From CAVPUA01 sp963828015 (GTDB lineage Bacteria > Actinomycetota > Actinomycetes > Mycobacteriales > Jatrophihabitantaceae), in the NCBI GenBank assembly GCA_963828015.1, contig CAWHCD010000004.1:558001-622000 (forward strand): DNA of 64,000 nt, given 5' to 3'. Shown here piece after piece: positions 56,237 through 64,000 of the stretch (positions are counted from its first letter, which is position 1; every line of letters begins with the position of its first letter). The notes beneath the pieces are model-generated. The model was given only the letters and a program-made list of their open reading frames with translations. It was not told the DNA's origin and made no database searches. Both the position numbers and the translations under genes were made by a program.

Positions 56237-56425
56237 TCAGCGGGTGCCGCTGGCGCTGGCCCAATCCTCGTCGTCGTCCTCATCGTCGGCTTCGACGATC
56301 GTGCCCGAGCCGTAAGAGCTATGACCGAGCTCGCGCTGAAGCGCGTCGAGGTCGGTTGGCTGGGAGTTGTACTTCAGGTCCCGAGCCACTTTTTGCTGCT
56401 TTGCTTTTGCACGGCCGCGCCCCAT
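56237..56425 (-). CDS. DUF3073 family small protein
   Basis: 62 residues, ATG 56425. MGRGRAKAKQQKVARDLKYNSQPTDLDALQRELG is the conserved DUF3073 N-terminus, followed by a Ser/Tyr hinge and an acidic tail (EADDEDDDEDW). The family is abundant in actinobacteria, often convergent with purM, with no known role; a basic start and acidic end suggest nucleic-acid or ribosome contact (inference). Confidence 0.9.
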   Translation of the reverse strand: MGRGRAKAKQQKVARDLKYNSQPTDLDALQRELGHSSYGSGTIVEADDEDDDEDWASASGTR

Positions 56426-56796
56426 GGGTCGACCCCCTCGCTCACGCGCTCATCGGTTGCTCGGCCGGGAGAGCGCGAGCACCGGGAATGATGGCTTTTT
56501 CCTGTACCGAGGATACCTCGGTAGTTGCACCTCGCGCACCCGGCCCGATTCAGGTGTTTCCGGGGCAGATGTTGCGCGTGCCCGCTATGCGCGCAACTGG
56601 GTGAAAGCGCTACCGACATCGGGGGCCAACGGGGCTTGGCCGAGATCGGGACGAATACCGGCGTCTCGCCCCGTTGGCACACTGTGGACAACAGTTGAAC
56701 TCTGTATGGTAAGTGCACAAGACACGGGGATACTTTCCCCAGTAGCGCCGGAACAGGACCGGCGTTGCAAAAACACCCAGAAGGGGGCCTCACTCG
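56426..56796. promoter_or_regulatory. 371-base divergent regulatory region between DUF3073 and bldC
   Basis: No gene is supported. It holds the perfect 19-base palindrome at 56505-56523, a TGTGGACAA at 56683-56691 (TTGTCCACA on the minus strand, DnaA-box-like), GGGGA-N5-TCCCC at 56726-56740, a CGCCGG/CCGGCG stem at 56746-56764, and the AGAAGGGGG ribosome site of bldC. Long divergent control regions are usual for developmental genes. Confidence 0.6.
56505..56523. promoter_or_regulatory. Perfect 19-base palindrome, candidate operator
   Basis: TACCGAGG-ATA-CCTCGGTA, about 80 bases upstream of the DUF3073 start and 274 bases upstream of bldC. Symmetry and short spacer suit a dimeric regulator. 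It does not fit the BldD or HAIR consensus that I know. Confidence 0.6.
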
Positions 56797-57009
56797 ATGA
56801 CGAACTCTCGTCAACGCCCGGAGTCGGAGCCGCTGCTCACGCCGTCGGAGGTGGCAACGCTGTTCCGCGTTGACCCCAAAACCGTCACGCGGTGGGCAAA
56901 GGCAGGAAAGCTCACATCTATCCGCACGCTCGGCGGTCACCGCCGTTACCGCGAGTCCGAGGTGCGTTCGCTGCTCGAGGGCAATACGCACCCGACGGTC
57001 GACGCGTAG
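56797..57009 (+). CDS. bldC: Developmental regulator BldC (MerR-like HTH)
   Basis: 70-residue DNA-binding protein, essentially only a MerR-type winged helix: LLTPSEVATLFRVDPKTVTRWAKAGKLTSIRTLGGHRRYRESEVRSLL. In Streptomyces BldC binds cooperatively to direct repeats and delays development. Such short BldC orthologues are widespread in actinobacteria. ATG 56797 follows AGAAGGGGG. Three hairpins follow the stop. Confidence 0.96.
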   Translation: MTNSRQRPESEPLLTPSEVATLFRVDPKTVTRWAKAGKLTSIRTLGGHRRYRESEVRSLLEGNTHPTVDA

Positions 57010-57021
57010 TTTCACCGATAC

Positions 57022-57056
57022 GCCAGCTAGTCCCTACCGCCGATTCGGCGGCTGGC
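57022..57056 (+). terminator. Stem-loop after bldC (1)
   Basis: Outer stem GCCAGC (57022-57027) with GCTGGC (57051-57056), inner stem CCGCCG (57037-57042) with CGGCGG (57046-57051) over ATT. It begins 13 bases after the bldC stop, so it is the likeliest bldC terminator. No T run. Confidence 0.5.
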
Positions 57057-57130
57057 TCCCCCCACGCCAGCCGGCAATCGCGCTACTCGGGCTCGCGCAG
57101 TACATCCGCTCCAGCCGATGTGATGCGCAT

Positions 57131-57166
57131 GATGCCGCTCAACCCAGCACCGGGTTGGGCGGCATC
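57131..57166. terminator. Stem-loop after bldC (2), 15-bp stem
   Basis: GATGCCGCTCAACCC (57131-57145) pairs with 57152-57166 over 15 bp with one wobble, and the loop is AGCACC. Independent of the first stem; may be a second terminator, an RNA structure or a palindromic repeat. Confidence 0.6.
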
Positions 57167-57205
57167 GCTGCGTTCGCGGAAGGAATTCGGCAGCGAATGG
57201 ACGCG

Positions 57206-57235
57206 CGACCCGTGGCAGGAAGATGCCACGGGTTG
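57206..57235. terminator. Stem-loop after bldC (3), 12-bp stem
   Basis: CGACCCGTGGCA (57206-57217) pairs with TGCCACGGGTTG (57224-57235) over a GGAAGA loop, with one wobble pair. It lies just upstream of the marR operator. Confidence 0.55.
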
Positions 57236-57257
57236 CGGTGCGGGCCGTCGACGCGCA

Positions 57258-57276
57258 TAGTTGTCGATTGCAACTA
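57258..57276. promoter_or_regulatory. Candidate MarR operator
   Basis: TAGTTG-TCGATTG-CAACTA, 31 bases upstream of the marR start. TAGTTG/CAACTA half-sites are the common MarR-family pattern, so autorepression of the marR-MFS pair is likely. Confidence 0.65.
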
Positions 57277-57307
57277 GATGTATTCGGCAACGAAGTAGGA
57301 GTAGAGC

Positions 57308-57817
57308 ATGGAGCACACCGAGCCACCCGCCGAGGTCGTTGCGGTGGCCGACAGCTTCATGGTGCTCACCCGGACGTCGAATCGGATCCGAAGCCAGTAC
57401 CTCGCCGCGGCCGGCGACGACGTCGACCGCGCCGCGCACGTGCTGATCTCCACGCTGGCCACCTATGGGCCGATGCGCGCCGGGGCGCTGGCCGAGGCGG
57501 TCGGTTCCGATCCCTCGACGGTCAGCCGTCAGATCGCCGGCTTGGTGCGCGACGGCTTCGTCGAGCGCCAGGCCGATCAGCAGGATGGTCGGGCGTCGGT
57601 GCTGCGGGCCACGGCGGCCGGCGAGGAGATCTATCGCGAGCAGCGGCGACTGCGCGCTCAGCACTACGCTCGCATCCTGTCCGGCTGGAACGCGCAGGAC
57701 GTCGCCCAGCTGGCCACGCTGATGGATCGCTTCGCCGCCGATCTGGAACGCGGTCGACAGGAGTGGTTCGGGCCGGAGCCCGCGCGCTCCGCCCAACCGG
57801 CCGGCGCCGCCCGATGA
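57308..57817 (+). CDS. MarR family transcriptional regulator
   Basis: 169 residues from ATG 57308 (AGGAG upstream). Winged helix: HVLISTLATYGPMRAGALAEAVGSDPSTVSRQIAGLVRDGFVERQADQQDGRASVLRATAAGEEI, with the DxRxS wing. Flanking helices form the dimer domain. Its stop overlaps the MFS start as ATGA, so it probably represses this exporter through the site at 57258. Confidence 0.93.
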   Translation: MEHTEPPAEVVAVADSFMVLTRTSNRIRSQYLAAAGDDVDRAAHVLISTLATYGPMRAGALAEAVGSDPSTVSRQIAGLVRDGFVERQADQQDGRASVLRATAAGEEIYREQRRLRAQHYARILSGWNAQDVAQLATLMDRFAADLERGRQEWFGPEPARSAQPAGAAR

Positions 57818-59565
57818 CCACCACCGAGCCGAGCCACACCGAAGCGCTGCCCGAGTCGTTGGGTGACGGCTCGCTGACCCATCGCCAGATCATGACGATC
57901 TTGACCGGGCTCGGGCTCGGCATGTTCCTCGCGGCGTTGGACTCCAACATCGTGGCCACGGCCATCCGCTCGATCGGTGACGACCTGCACGGCTTGAAGG
58001 TCCAGGCCTGGGTGACCACGGCCTTCCTGATCACCTCGACGATCACCACTCCGCTCTACGGCAAGCTGTCCGACATCTATGGCCGCAAGCCGCTGTTCCT
58101 CACCGCCATCACCATCTTCGTCACCGGCTCGGCACTGTGCGGCCTGGCCACGAGCATGTACATGCTGGCGGCGTTCCGCGCCTTTCAGGGCCTGGGTGCC
58201 GGCGGTCTGCTGTCCATGGCGATGGCGATCCTGGCCGACATCCTGTCCCCGAAGGAGCGACCGAAGTACCAGGGCTACTTCGTGGCCTTGTTTGCCAGTG
58301 CCAGTGTCATCGGCCCCGTGGTCGGCGGCTTCCTGGCCGGACAGGCCAGCCTGCTCGGGGTCACGGGCTGGCGGTGGATCTTCTGGGTCAACGTCCCGAT
58401 CGGGCTGGTCGCGCTCGTCGTGGTCAACCGGGTCCTCAAGTTGCCCACCAAGCGCGCGCAGATCCCGATCGACTGGTTCGGCTCGCTGGCCCTGGTGGTC
58501 GGGTTGGTGCCGCTGCTGATCGTCGCCGAGCAGGGCAACTCGTGGGGCTGGACGTCACCGCTGGCCTTGGGCTGTTACGCCCTGGGCGTCATCGGGTTCG
58601 GCTCGTTCGTGGTGTTCGAGCACCGGATGGGCGATGCCGCCCTGATTCCGATGCGCCTGTACAAGGGCAAGACGTTCTCGGTGGGAACCGCGCAGTCCTT
58701 CATCATGGGCATCGGCCTGTTCGGCGGAGTGGCCTGCATTCCGCTCTATCTGCAGATCGTGAAGGGCGCCTCGCCGACCCGCGCCGGGTTGCTGATCCTG
58801 CCCATGGTGCTCGGGCTCATGAGCGCGTCGATGGTGGCCGGGCGGCTGACCAGCCGCACCGGGCGCTACAAGCACTGGCCCATCATCGGGGCGTGCCTGC
58901 TCATCACCGGACTGCTGCTGTTCGCCACCGTGCAGGCCGACACCCCGATCTGGCACACCGACATCTACATGCTCTGTTTCGGCGTCGGGCTCGGCTTCAG
59001 CATGCAGACCGTGCAGATGGCCATGCAGAACGTGGCCGAACCGCGTGACATCGGCGTCGTGACCGCCTCGGCCACCTTCTTCCGGCAGCTGGGCGGGACC
59101 CTCGGCACCGCGGTGCTGCTGTCGATCCTGTTCTCGCTGGCCCCGCGCAAGATCGCCGCCGCCTATCAGGGCGCGCAGTCCAACGCCGACTTCAAGGCCG
59201 CCGCCGCCGCTCATCCGGATCAGCTCAAGGCCGTCACGAACGCCAGCGGGTCCTTGAACGACACGTCATTCCTCTATCACATGGAGAAGGTGCTGGCCCA
59301 TCCGTTCCTGGTCGGCTTCTCCCAAGCCATGGACGTGGTGTTCCTGGTCGCGGCGGGCACGATGGTCGGAGCCCTGATCCTGTCGCTGATGCTGCCCGAG
59401 GCCCCGCTACGCAAGTTGTCCGGGCTGCAGATGGCCCATGCCGAGTCGACCGCGGCGCAGGTCGAGGAGTTGGCCGAGATGGCGGCGCGATCGCTGCCGG
59501 GAGCCCCCGAGCTACCGGCGAGCGTCGAGGCGACACCGTCGGCCTCGGGTACCGCTAGGGGTTGA
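57814..59565 (+). CDS. MFS drug exporter, DHA2 (14-helix) family
   Basis: 583 residues from ATG 57814, coupled to marR. D1 motif LDSNIVATAIRSIGDDL, motif A GKLSDIYGRKPLFLTA (about 87-102), motif C ASASVIGPVVGGFLAG. A longer loop (YQGAQSNADFKAAAAAHPDQLKAVTNASG) precedes the last helix and an Ala/Glu-rich cytosolic tail. QacA/EmrB-like proton-driven drug efflux is expected. It is clearly distinct from the exporter at 40473. The 3' end overlaps the convergent sigma-factor gene by 11 bases. Confidence 0.93.
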   Translation: MTTTEPSHTEALPESLGDGSLTHRQIMTILTGLGLGMFLAALDSNIVATAIRSIGDDLHGLKVQAWVTTAFLITSTITTPLYGKLSDIYGRKPLFLTAITIFVTGSALCGLATSMYMLAAFRAFQGLGAGGLLSMAMAILADILSPKERPKYQGYFVALFASASVIGPVVGGFLAGQASLLGVTGWRWIFWVNVPIGLVALVVVNRVLKLPTKRAQIPIDWFGSLALVVGLVPLLIVAEQGNSWGWTSPLALGCYALGVIGFGSFVVFEHRMGDAALIPMRLYKGKTFSVGTAQSFIMGIGLFGGVACIPLYLQIVKGASPTRAGLLILPMVLGLMSASMVAGRLTSRTGRYKHWPIIGACLLITGLLLFATVQADTPIWHTDIYMLCFGVGLGFSMQTVQMAMQNVAEPRDIGVVTASATFFRQLGGTLGTAVLLSILFSLAPRKIAAAYQGAQSNADFKAAAAAHPDQLKAVTNASGSLNDTSFLYHMEKVLAHPFLVGFSQAMDVVFLVAAGTMVGALILSLMLPEAPLRKLSGLQMAHAESTAAQVEELAEMAARSLPGAPELPASVEATPSASGTARG

Positions 59566-61176
59566 TGACGGCCGGGCTCGGCGCCACGCTGTGCGTGCCC
59601 TGATCATCGGTGTAGCTCAGCGTCAACGCTGAGGTGTGATCATCGCTCGGGCCGGTCATGGTCAGCTCGTAGTCGTAGGCCGTGTCAGCGACCGCCTCGG
59701 CGGTGTTGCACCGACCAGTGGTGCTCGGGGCATCGCCGCTCGACGGCGAGCAGAGCCAGGTCGCGTCCACGGCCGGGTTGCCGGTGTTGAGGAAGTCGAT
59801 CGCCGACAGCGTCCAGCCGGTCGGCATCGTCACGTTGAGTACGACCGCACCGCCGACCGAGTCCGTGACGATCTGGTGCCGCTGACCGGAGATCGTGATG
59901 GTCGTGGGGTCGGCGTCGGCGTGGGGGTCGGTGTCGCAGGCGGGGTGGGTGCCGGGGTCGGCGTGGTTGGGCTCACCACCGGGGGGGCGGGGGTCGAGCT
60001 CTTGGCCGGCGTCGGCGTCGGCGTCCGGCGAGGACGCGGGACCGGGCTGGGCGTCGGCGTCGGGGCGGGCGTCGCCGACGGCACTTCTGACGGAGCGGGC
60101 GCACTCGTCGCCGGCACGGGGATCGGTGCCGGTGTGGTCGATGCCGGTGCGGTCGCGACACTCGCCGAGCTGGTGGGCGCCGAGGGCGCCATCGCGTCGG
60201 CCGCGGGCGAGTGGCCGGGGTTGAACCCGACCAGCGCGCCGGCGATGATGGCGCCGATCGCCACGACCCCGGTTCCGGCGAGAATTCCCTTACCGGCGGT
60301 CGATCCGAGCTTGGCCCCGATCAACTTCACCGTGCCGACGGCGGCCACGGCATGCATGCTTCCGCCGAGGTAGGCGCTCAGCGGGACGCCGCCGATCACC
60401 ACCGGGGCGATGACCGCGCGCATCGTCTGGTTGACGTTGGTGATCTCGAACAGCACCGCCGGGCAGCTGTCGCACTCGTCGAGGTGGGCCTGAACCATCG
60501 CGCGGTCGCGGGCTGAGAGCGCGTCGCGCACGTACTCACCGAGCCGGGAGCGCGTGACGCGGCACTGCTCATTGGCCGCGTCAGCCACGTGTTCCTGCAG
60601 AAAGGCCTGCCGCAGTCGTTCGCGGGCCCGCACCGCCCGGGAGGAGACGCCATTGGCCGACGTCCCGATCAACGGCGCGATCTGGGCCGGGGTCTCCTCT
60701 TCGACGAGCAGGTGCCATAACAGCGTGCGGCTGGCCTCGGGCAGGGATGCCCAGGCCCGCCAGGCCGCGGAGTTCTCCGCGTTTGCCGCGGCGACGTCGG
60801 CCGCCGAGGACGCCGGTTCGGTCTCCAGGTCGGTGTCGTCATCGGTCAGAGCGACTCGTTGCCCGTAGCTCCGGGCATTGTCGATGTTTAGCCGGCGCAT
60901 CGTGGCGAACAGGTAGGGCCGAAACGCCCCGTCCGGGCCGCCGCCCTTCTGTAGTACGCGCAGCAGGCGGGCGAAGGACTCACTGACCAGGTCTTCGGCA
61001 TTGCTGGGGCTGGTGACCTGGCGGGCCAGGCGGAGCGCGGCCGCTTCGTGGCGCTGCCAGAGGACGGCGAAGGCGGCGTCATCACCGATCCGCACGGCAG
61101 CGATCAACTCGGCATCGCTGGCATCGGGTTCGCCGTTGTCGAGCCGGTCCTCGACCGATTCGTCGTAGGACGCCAT
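59555..61176 (-). CDS. ECF sigma factor fused to a membrane anti-sigma-like module (frame break)
   Basis: About 540 residues from ATG 61176 when one lost base is restored at the GGGG run 59906-59909. Order: sigma-2 (about 25-100: DDAAFAVLWQRHEAAALRLARQVTSPSNAEDLVSESFARLL), sigma-4 (about 138-190: SLPEASRTLLWHLLVEEETPAQIAPLIGTSANGVSSRAVRARERLR), a zinc anti-sigma motif H231-x3-C235-x2-C238 (AHLDECDSC), a helix GILAGTGVVAIGAIIAGALVGF (about 297-318), a long Pro/Thr/Ser-rich stretch, and an exported domain (TISGQRHQIVTDSV...VTMPTGWTLSAIDFLNTG). A sigma factor tied to the membrane by its own anti-sigma part should need release, probably by proteolysis. Function of the outer domain is unknown. Confidence 0.85.
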
Positions 61177-61375
61177 GAACGGGCCCCTCCCTCCAGAAGG
61201 CTCGAAACGGCTGCGCAGAGTTAGTACAGCATGGGGATCTTACATGCGAATTTAACCCGATGCCAATTCCCGGGCTAAACCGGATCAGCCGCCTATTTCG
61301 TCAGACCGCGACACGATCGGTGATCAGATTCGTCTCATCAGTGACCGGTTGAGCGAAGGTAGAGACGGGGGAGTC
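61177..61375. promoter_or_regulatory. Divergent promoter between the sigma fusion and the unknown gene
   Basis: 199 bases with an AT-rich centre (61231-61270). CGTCTCATC at 61331-61339 recurs near 62183 downstream of the next gene. GGAGGGAGGGG precedes the sigma-factor ATG, and GGGGGAG precedes GTG 61376. No firm -35/-10 pair could be assigned. Confidence 0.4.
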
Positions 61376-62134
61376 GTGACGAGGCAGGCCACGCTGCTCG
61401 CCTCGTGGCGCGCGGTCAGCACGCAAGGCCAGGACAGAACCGGCTGGCATGACGCCGAGCAATGGTGGACGCCGGCCGTCGATGAGCTCGTCGATGCGCT
61501 GGTCGCTGATCGCAGCGTCGCGGGAGTGGCCTCCGAGGCGCTCGGGCGCCAACGGGCCGCCGCTGGGGTGTTCCTCGATTCAGCTCGCCAGGACCTCCGC
61601 AATGCCGCGGTGGTCGCCGGTTGCTCCCCGGCGGTGACGGCGGAGTTGCTCGATGCGCTGACCCTGGGCTGGGTCGATCACATGCTCGATGGGTATTTCG
61701 CCAACAGTTGCCTGGATCCGCTCACCGAGCTGGTGTCATCGCAGTATCTGGTCACCCGCCTCGCCGAGATCTACGCCGAAGCCCAACTGACCGGCAATGA
61801 CCCGACCAAGGACTACGCCCTCGTGATCGTTCAAGCCGCTGAGCGCAGCGATCCGATCGAGGCGGCGACGCAGCTGATCACTGCGCAGATCGCCATGCGC
61901 CTGGCCTTTCCGGGCGGCGAGACGCTGGCCCGCGTGGGGCCGCGTTGTGGGCTCGTCCTGTGCCGGCGCGAGCAACCGCGATTCGGGCAGTCGCTCGCCA
62001 TTCTGGAGGGTGAGCTCTCGCTGGCCCGAGCCGAGCGGCGCCTGCCCGGCGTCCGGATGTGGATCGAGGCGCTGCCGCCCGATCCGTACCATCTCTCCGC
62101 ATTATTGCGCGATATCAGCTTCACGGGCGACTGA
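61376..62134 (+). CDS. Soluble protein of unknown function divergent from the sigma fusion
   Basis: 252 residues from GTG 61376 (a TTG start at 61349 would lack this spacing). All-helical by eye in residues 20-180 (DELVDALVADRSVAGVASEALGRQRAAAGVFLDSARQDLRNAAVV, AALTLGWVDHML-type segments), then a C-terminal alpha/beta part (VGPRCGLVLCRREQPRFGQSLAILEGELSLARAERRLPGVRMWIEALPP) that faintly recalls a degenerate GGDEF-like fold. No catalytic motif or membrane segment. The shared promoter suggests a link to the sigma factor. Confidence 0.65.
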   Translation: MTRQATLLASWRAVSTQGQDRTGWHDAEQWWTPAVDELVDALVADRSVAGVASEALGRQRAAAGVFLDSARQDLRNAAVVAGCSPAVTAELLDALTLGWVDHMLDGYFANSCLDPLTELVSSQYLVTRLAEIYAEAQLTGNDPTKDYALVIVQAAERSDPIEAATQLITAQIAMRLAFPGGETLARVGPRCGLVLCRREQPRFGQSLAILEGELSLARAERRLPGVRMWIEALPPDPYHLSALLRDISFTGD

Positions 62135-62476
62135 AGTCCACGAATTCCGTTGGTCTTATCGCGACATGACGACGAGACTCATCCGTCTCATCTATGCAAG
62201 GCAGGGCCCGGATCGTCAGATTCACTCATACAGGGGTGGGGTGAACCGGGTGGGGTCAGCCAGCGCGGAGGGGGGGCTGACCCCACAAAAGCGGTGTGTA
62301 GCCCAGCAACAGCGAGGGCGCCGGCCGTGCGATCAGTGGACAGTTCGCCTCGCCTATGGGTGGGACGGGGCGAACCGGTCGACATCGCGCGGTCGCACCT
62401 ACGGGCCGCGCGGCCGGCATGCGATCTCCTGAATCGTGTGCCGGCCGCACTGTGTCCGGCGTGGGCCGCTGGGCGG
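62135..62476. other. 342-base convergent intergenic region
   Basis: No gene is supported on either strand. It contains a near-palindromic GAGACTCATCCGTCTC (62173-62188), the strong hairpin at 62250-62286, and GC-rich unstructured sequence before the ppk2 stop. Confidence 0.55.
62250..62286. terminator. Hairpin, candidate bidirectional terminator
   Basis: GTGGGGTCAGCC (62250-62261) pairs perfectly with GGCTGACCCCAC (62275-62286) over a 13-base G-rich loop, followed by AAAA (a T run for the minus-strand direction lies on the other side). It sits between convergent genes. The loop does not match the hairpin A-D family. Confidence 0.6.
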
Positions 62477-63391
62477 TCAGGCCGCGTTCTCGCCCAGTTC
62501 GTAGATCTCCGTGGCCCGGCCGACGATGAGCGGGTCGGCGCGGCGCACGATTTCGGTGTCCTTCTCGTCGTAGTCGACCGCGGACAGTACGAACCGGATC
62601 GCCTCCAGCCGGGCCCGCTTCTTGTCGTTGCTCTTCACGACCGTCCACGGTGCATCGTCGGTGTCGGTGTGGCGGAACATGGTCTCTTTGGCGTCGGTGT
62701 ACTCCTGCCACTTGTCCAGCGAAGCCAGGTCCATCGGCGAGAGCTTCCACTGCCGGACCGGGTCGATCTGGCGGATCAGGAAGCGAGTGCGCTGCTCCGA
62801 CGGCGACACCGAGAACCAGAACTTTGTCAGTGAGTAACCATCTTCGAGCAGTAATTCCTCGAAGGCCGGGGCCTGGCGCAGGAAGATCTCGTACTGCGTC
62901 GGGGTGCAGAAACCCATCACGTGCTCGACGCCGGCGCGGGTGTACCAGGACCGGTCGAAGAGGGTTATTTCTCCACGGGCGGGCAGTCGGGCCACGTAGC
63001 GCTGGAAGTACCACTGGCGGACTTCATAGTCAGTCGGCTTCTCGAGGGCGACGACGGTCGCCCCGCGCGGGTTGAGGTGCTCGGTGAATCGCTTGATCGT
63101 GCTCCCCTTGCCGGCCGCGTCCCGCCCCTCGAACAAGATCACGTGACGGCCGCCGGTGGCCTTGATCCACTTCTGCATCTTGAGCAGTTCGATCTGCAGC
63201 AGCCGCTTTTCGTACTCGTATTCGTCGCGGCTCAGGCGCTCGTCGTAGGGGTAACCCTCACGCCAGGTGTCGACCAGCTGGCCGGTCGCGCCGAGCAGGA
63301 CGGGGTCGTCATCGCCGATGTCCTGCACGGAGAACGGCCCCGCCCCGTACTTCTGCTCGAGTTCGGACAGCTGGTCGGCCAGATCGGTCAT
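62477..63391 (-). CDS. ppk2: Polyphosphate kinase 2
   Basis: Transfers phosphate between polyphosphate and nucleotides. 304 residues from ATG 63391. PPK2 core: KRLLQIELLKMQKWIKATGGRHVILFEGRDAAGKGSTIKRFTEHLNPRG with Walker A at 89-98, WYFQRYVARLPARGEITLFDRSWYTRAGVEHVMGF (Walker B and lid) and SPMDLASLDKWQEYTDAKETMFRHTDT. Single-domain class I-type length. No polyphosphate partner gene is near. The gene may serve GTP or ADP/ATP balance under stress. Confidence 0.94.
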   Translation of the reverse strand: MTDLADQLSELEQKYGAGPFSVQDIGDDDPVLLGATGQLVDTWREGYPYDERLSRDEYEYEKRLLQIELLKMQKWIKATGGRHVILFEGRDAAGKGSTIKRFTEHLNPRGATVVALEKPTDYEVRQWYFQRYVARLPARGEITLFDRSWYTRAGVEHVMGFCTPTQYEIFLRQAPAFEELLLEDGYSLTKFWFSVSPSEQRTRFLIRQIDPVRQWKLSPMDLASLDKWQEYTDAKETMFRHTDTDDAPWTVVKSNDKKRARLEAIRFVLSAVDYDEKDTEIVRRADPLIVGRATEIYELGENAA

Positions 63392-63443
63392 GATCGTGAT
63401 TATGACGGCTTCCGCCACGTCCAGGTGGACGCGGGTTGAACAA

Positions 63444-64000
63444 TCAGTACCCGTAACCGCCGTTGTCCGAAGAGCTGGACTTGGCCGCGCTGTTCGGTGC
63501 CGTACTCGGCGCTGAGACCGTCGTGATGGCCCCACCCGAGCCGTCGACCTCCCACCACTTCGCGCCGAAGGCGCTGCTGCCCTGGCCCAATGCGTCACCG
63601 GCGGCCTTGTCCTGGATGAAGTAGTAGAGCGGGTGCCCGTGATAGGCCAGTTGCTGGCTGCCGTCGCTGCGGCTGATGGTCGTGATCTGGGCGGCGGTCA
63701 CGCCGGTTCCTGCAGTCGGAGCGCCCGAAGAGGGCACCGGGGGCCAAGCGGTGGCACACGAGCCGGAGCAGGTCGAGGCGGTGCCGGTGTCGGCGACCCA
63801 GAGATAGACGGTCCGGCCGGTCGAGTCGACGAGATGGCCGTCGGCCACGCTCAGAGTCGCGCCGCTCGCCGCTGAACTGGGTGCGGCCGCGCTCGAGGCC
63901 GACGACGCTGCGGCAGCGGTGGTGGTTGTTGGGGAAGAACCACCACCGCTGCTGCACGCGGCCGCGAGCAGACCTGCGGCGACGACGGGAACAACGAGTC
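63444..64000 (-). CDS. Secreted lipoprotein with COG4315-type repeats (cut by window end)
   Basis: At least 184 residues; the start is beyond 64000. A lipoprotein signal is visible (VVPVVAAGLLAAACSSGGG, lipobox LAAAC), then a Thr/Ser/Ala linker and the repeat domain: VADGHLVDSTGRTVYLWVADTGTASTCSGSCATAWPPV and SDGSQQLAYHGHPLYYFIQDKAAGDALGQGSSAFGAKWWEV. This W-x-P and GxxLYxF pattern is the COG4315/PF03640 lipoprotein family of unknown function. It ends in a Ser/Gly/Tyr tail. It is upstream of and codirectional with ppk2. Confidence 0.9.
   Translation of the reverse strand, partial: LVVPVVAAGLLAAACSSGGGSSPTTTTAAAASSASSAAAPSSAASGATLSVADGHLVDSTGRTVYLWVADTGTASTCSGSCATAWPPVPSSGAPTAGTGVTAAQITTISRSDGSQQLAYHGHPLYYFIQDKAAGDALGQGSSAFGAKWWEVDGSGGAITTVSAPSTAPNSAAKSSSSDNGGYGY

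Noticed and set aside
62250..62286. Membership of this hairpin in the A-D hairpin family
   Set aside because: Stem is perfect but the 13-base loop lacks the TYGYC...RG pattern on either strand.

Overview
The window is high-GC DNA from an actinobacterium. Supporting markers are a dnaJ-hspR pair, BldC, a PurS/PurQ/small-PurL purine cluster, DUF3151 and DUF3073 genes, and many GTG starts. From memory, not from a search, the order hspR, pyrE, SpoU methyltransferase, DedA, fba, DUF3151, purA resembles a conserved mycobacterial/actinobacterial neighbourhood. The genus cannot be fixed from the sequence; a Jatrophihabitans- or Frankia-like lineage is a guess.

Layout. 1-12 kb: end of the dnaK/dnaJ operon (dnaJ, hspR), a decayed AbiEi/DUF559 gene, a fused four-domain ABC exporter, proline-rich RDD and DUF4190-like membrane proteins, pyrE, a SpoU methyltransferase and a membrane-anchored EEP phosphatase. 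12-31.5 kb: an exopolysaccharide island with two GH16 glycan hydrolases at its ends, a STAND-like ATPase, seven glycosyltransferase genes (two of them processive, cellulose-synthase-like), a Wzx-type flippase, UDP-glucose dehydrogenase and two GT-C-like or polymerase-like membrane proteins. AT-rich promoter islands punctuate it. 31.6-40.5 kb: a DUF1800/DUF1501 pair, map, an intact AbiEi/DUF559 gene bracketed by two near-identical hairpins, RNase J, DedA and fba. 40.5-56.2 kb: an MFS pump with a divergent TetR, then the purine region purA, purD, purB, purC, purS, purQ, purL, purF, purM with embedded accessory genes. 56.2-64 kb: DUF3073, bldC, a MarR/MFS pair, a membrane-tethered sigma/anti-sigma fusion, an unknown gene, PPK2 and a lipoprotein cut by the window end.

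The most unusual signal is a family of four intergenic hairpins (1042-1091, 35437-35488, 36564-36615, 45055-45103). Their stems differ but their 12-base loop is nearly conserved (TYGYC, five variable bases, RG). Two lie exactly at the 3' ends of the two DUF559 nuclease-like genes and supply their stop codons. This could be an undescribed palindromic repeat linked to a Vsr-like nuclease family, or a lineage-specific terminator design.

Quality caution: at least fourteen single-base reading-frame breaks occur in otherwise normal genes, thirteen of them between 5.8 and 29.2 kb and one at 59.9 kb. One is in pyrE, a core gene, so many are probably sequence errors. Spans given for these genes bridge the breaks.
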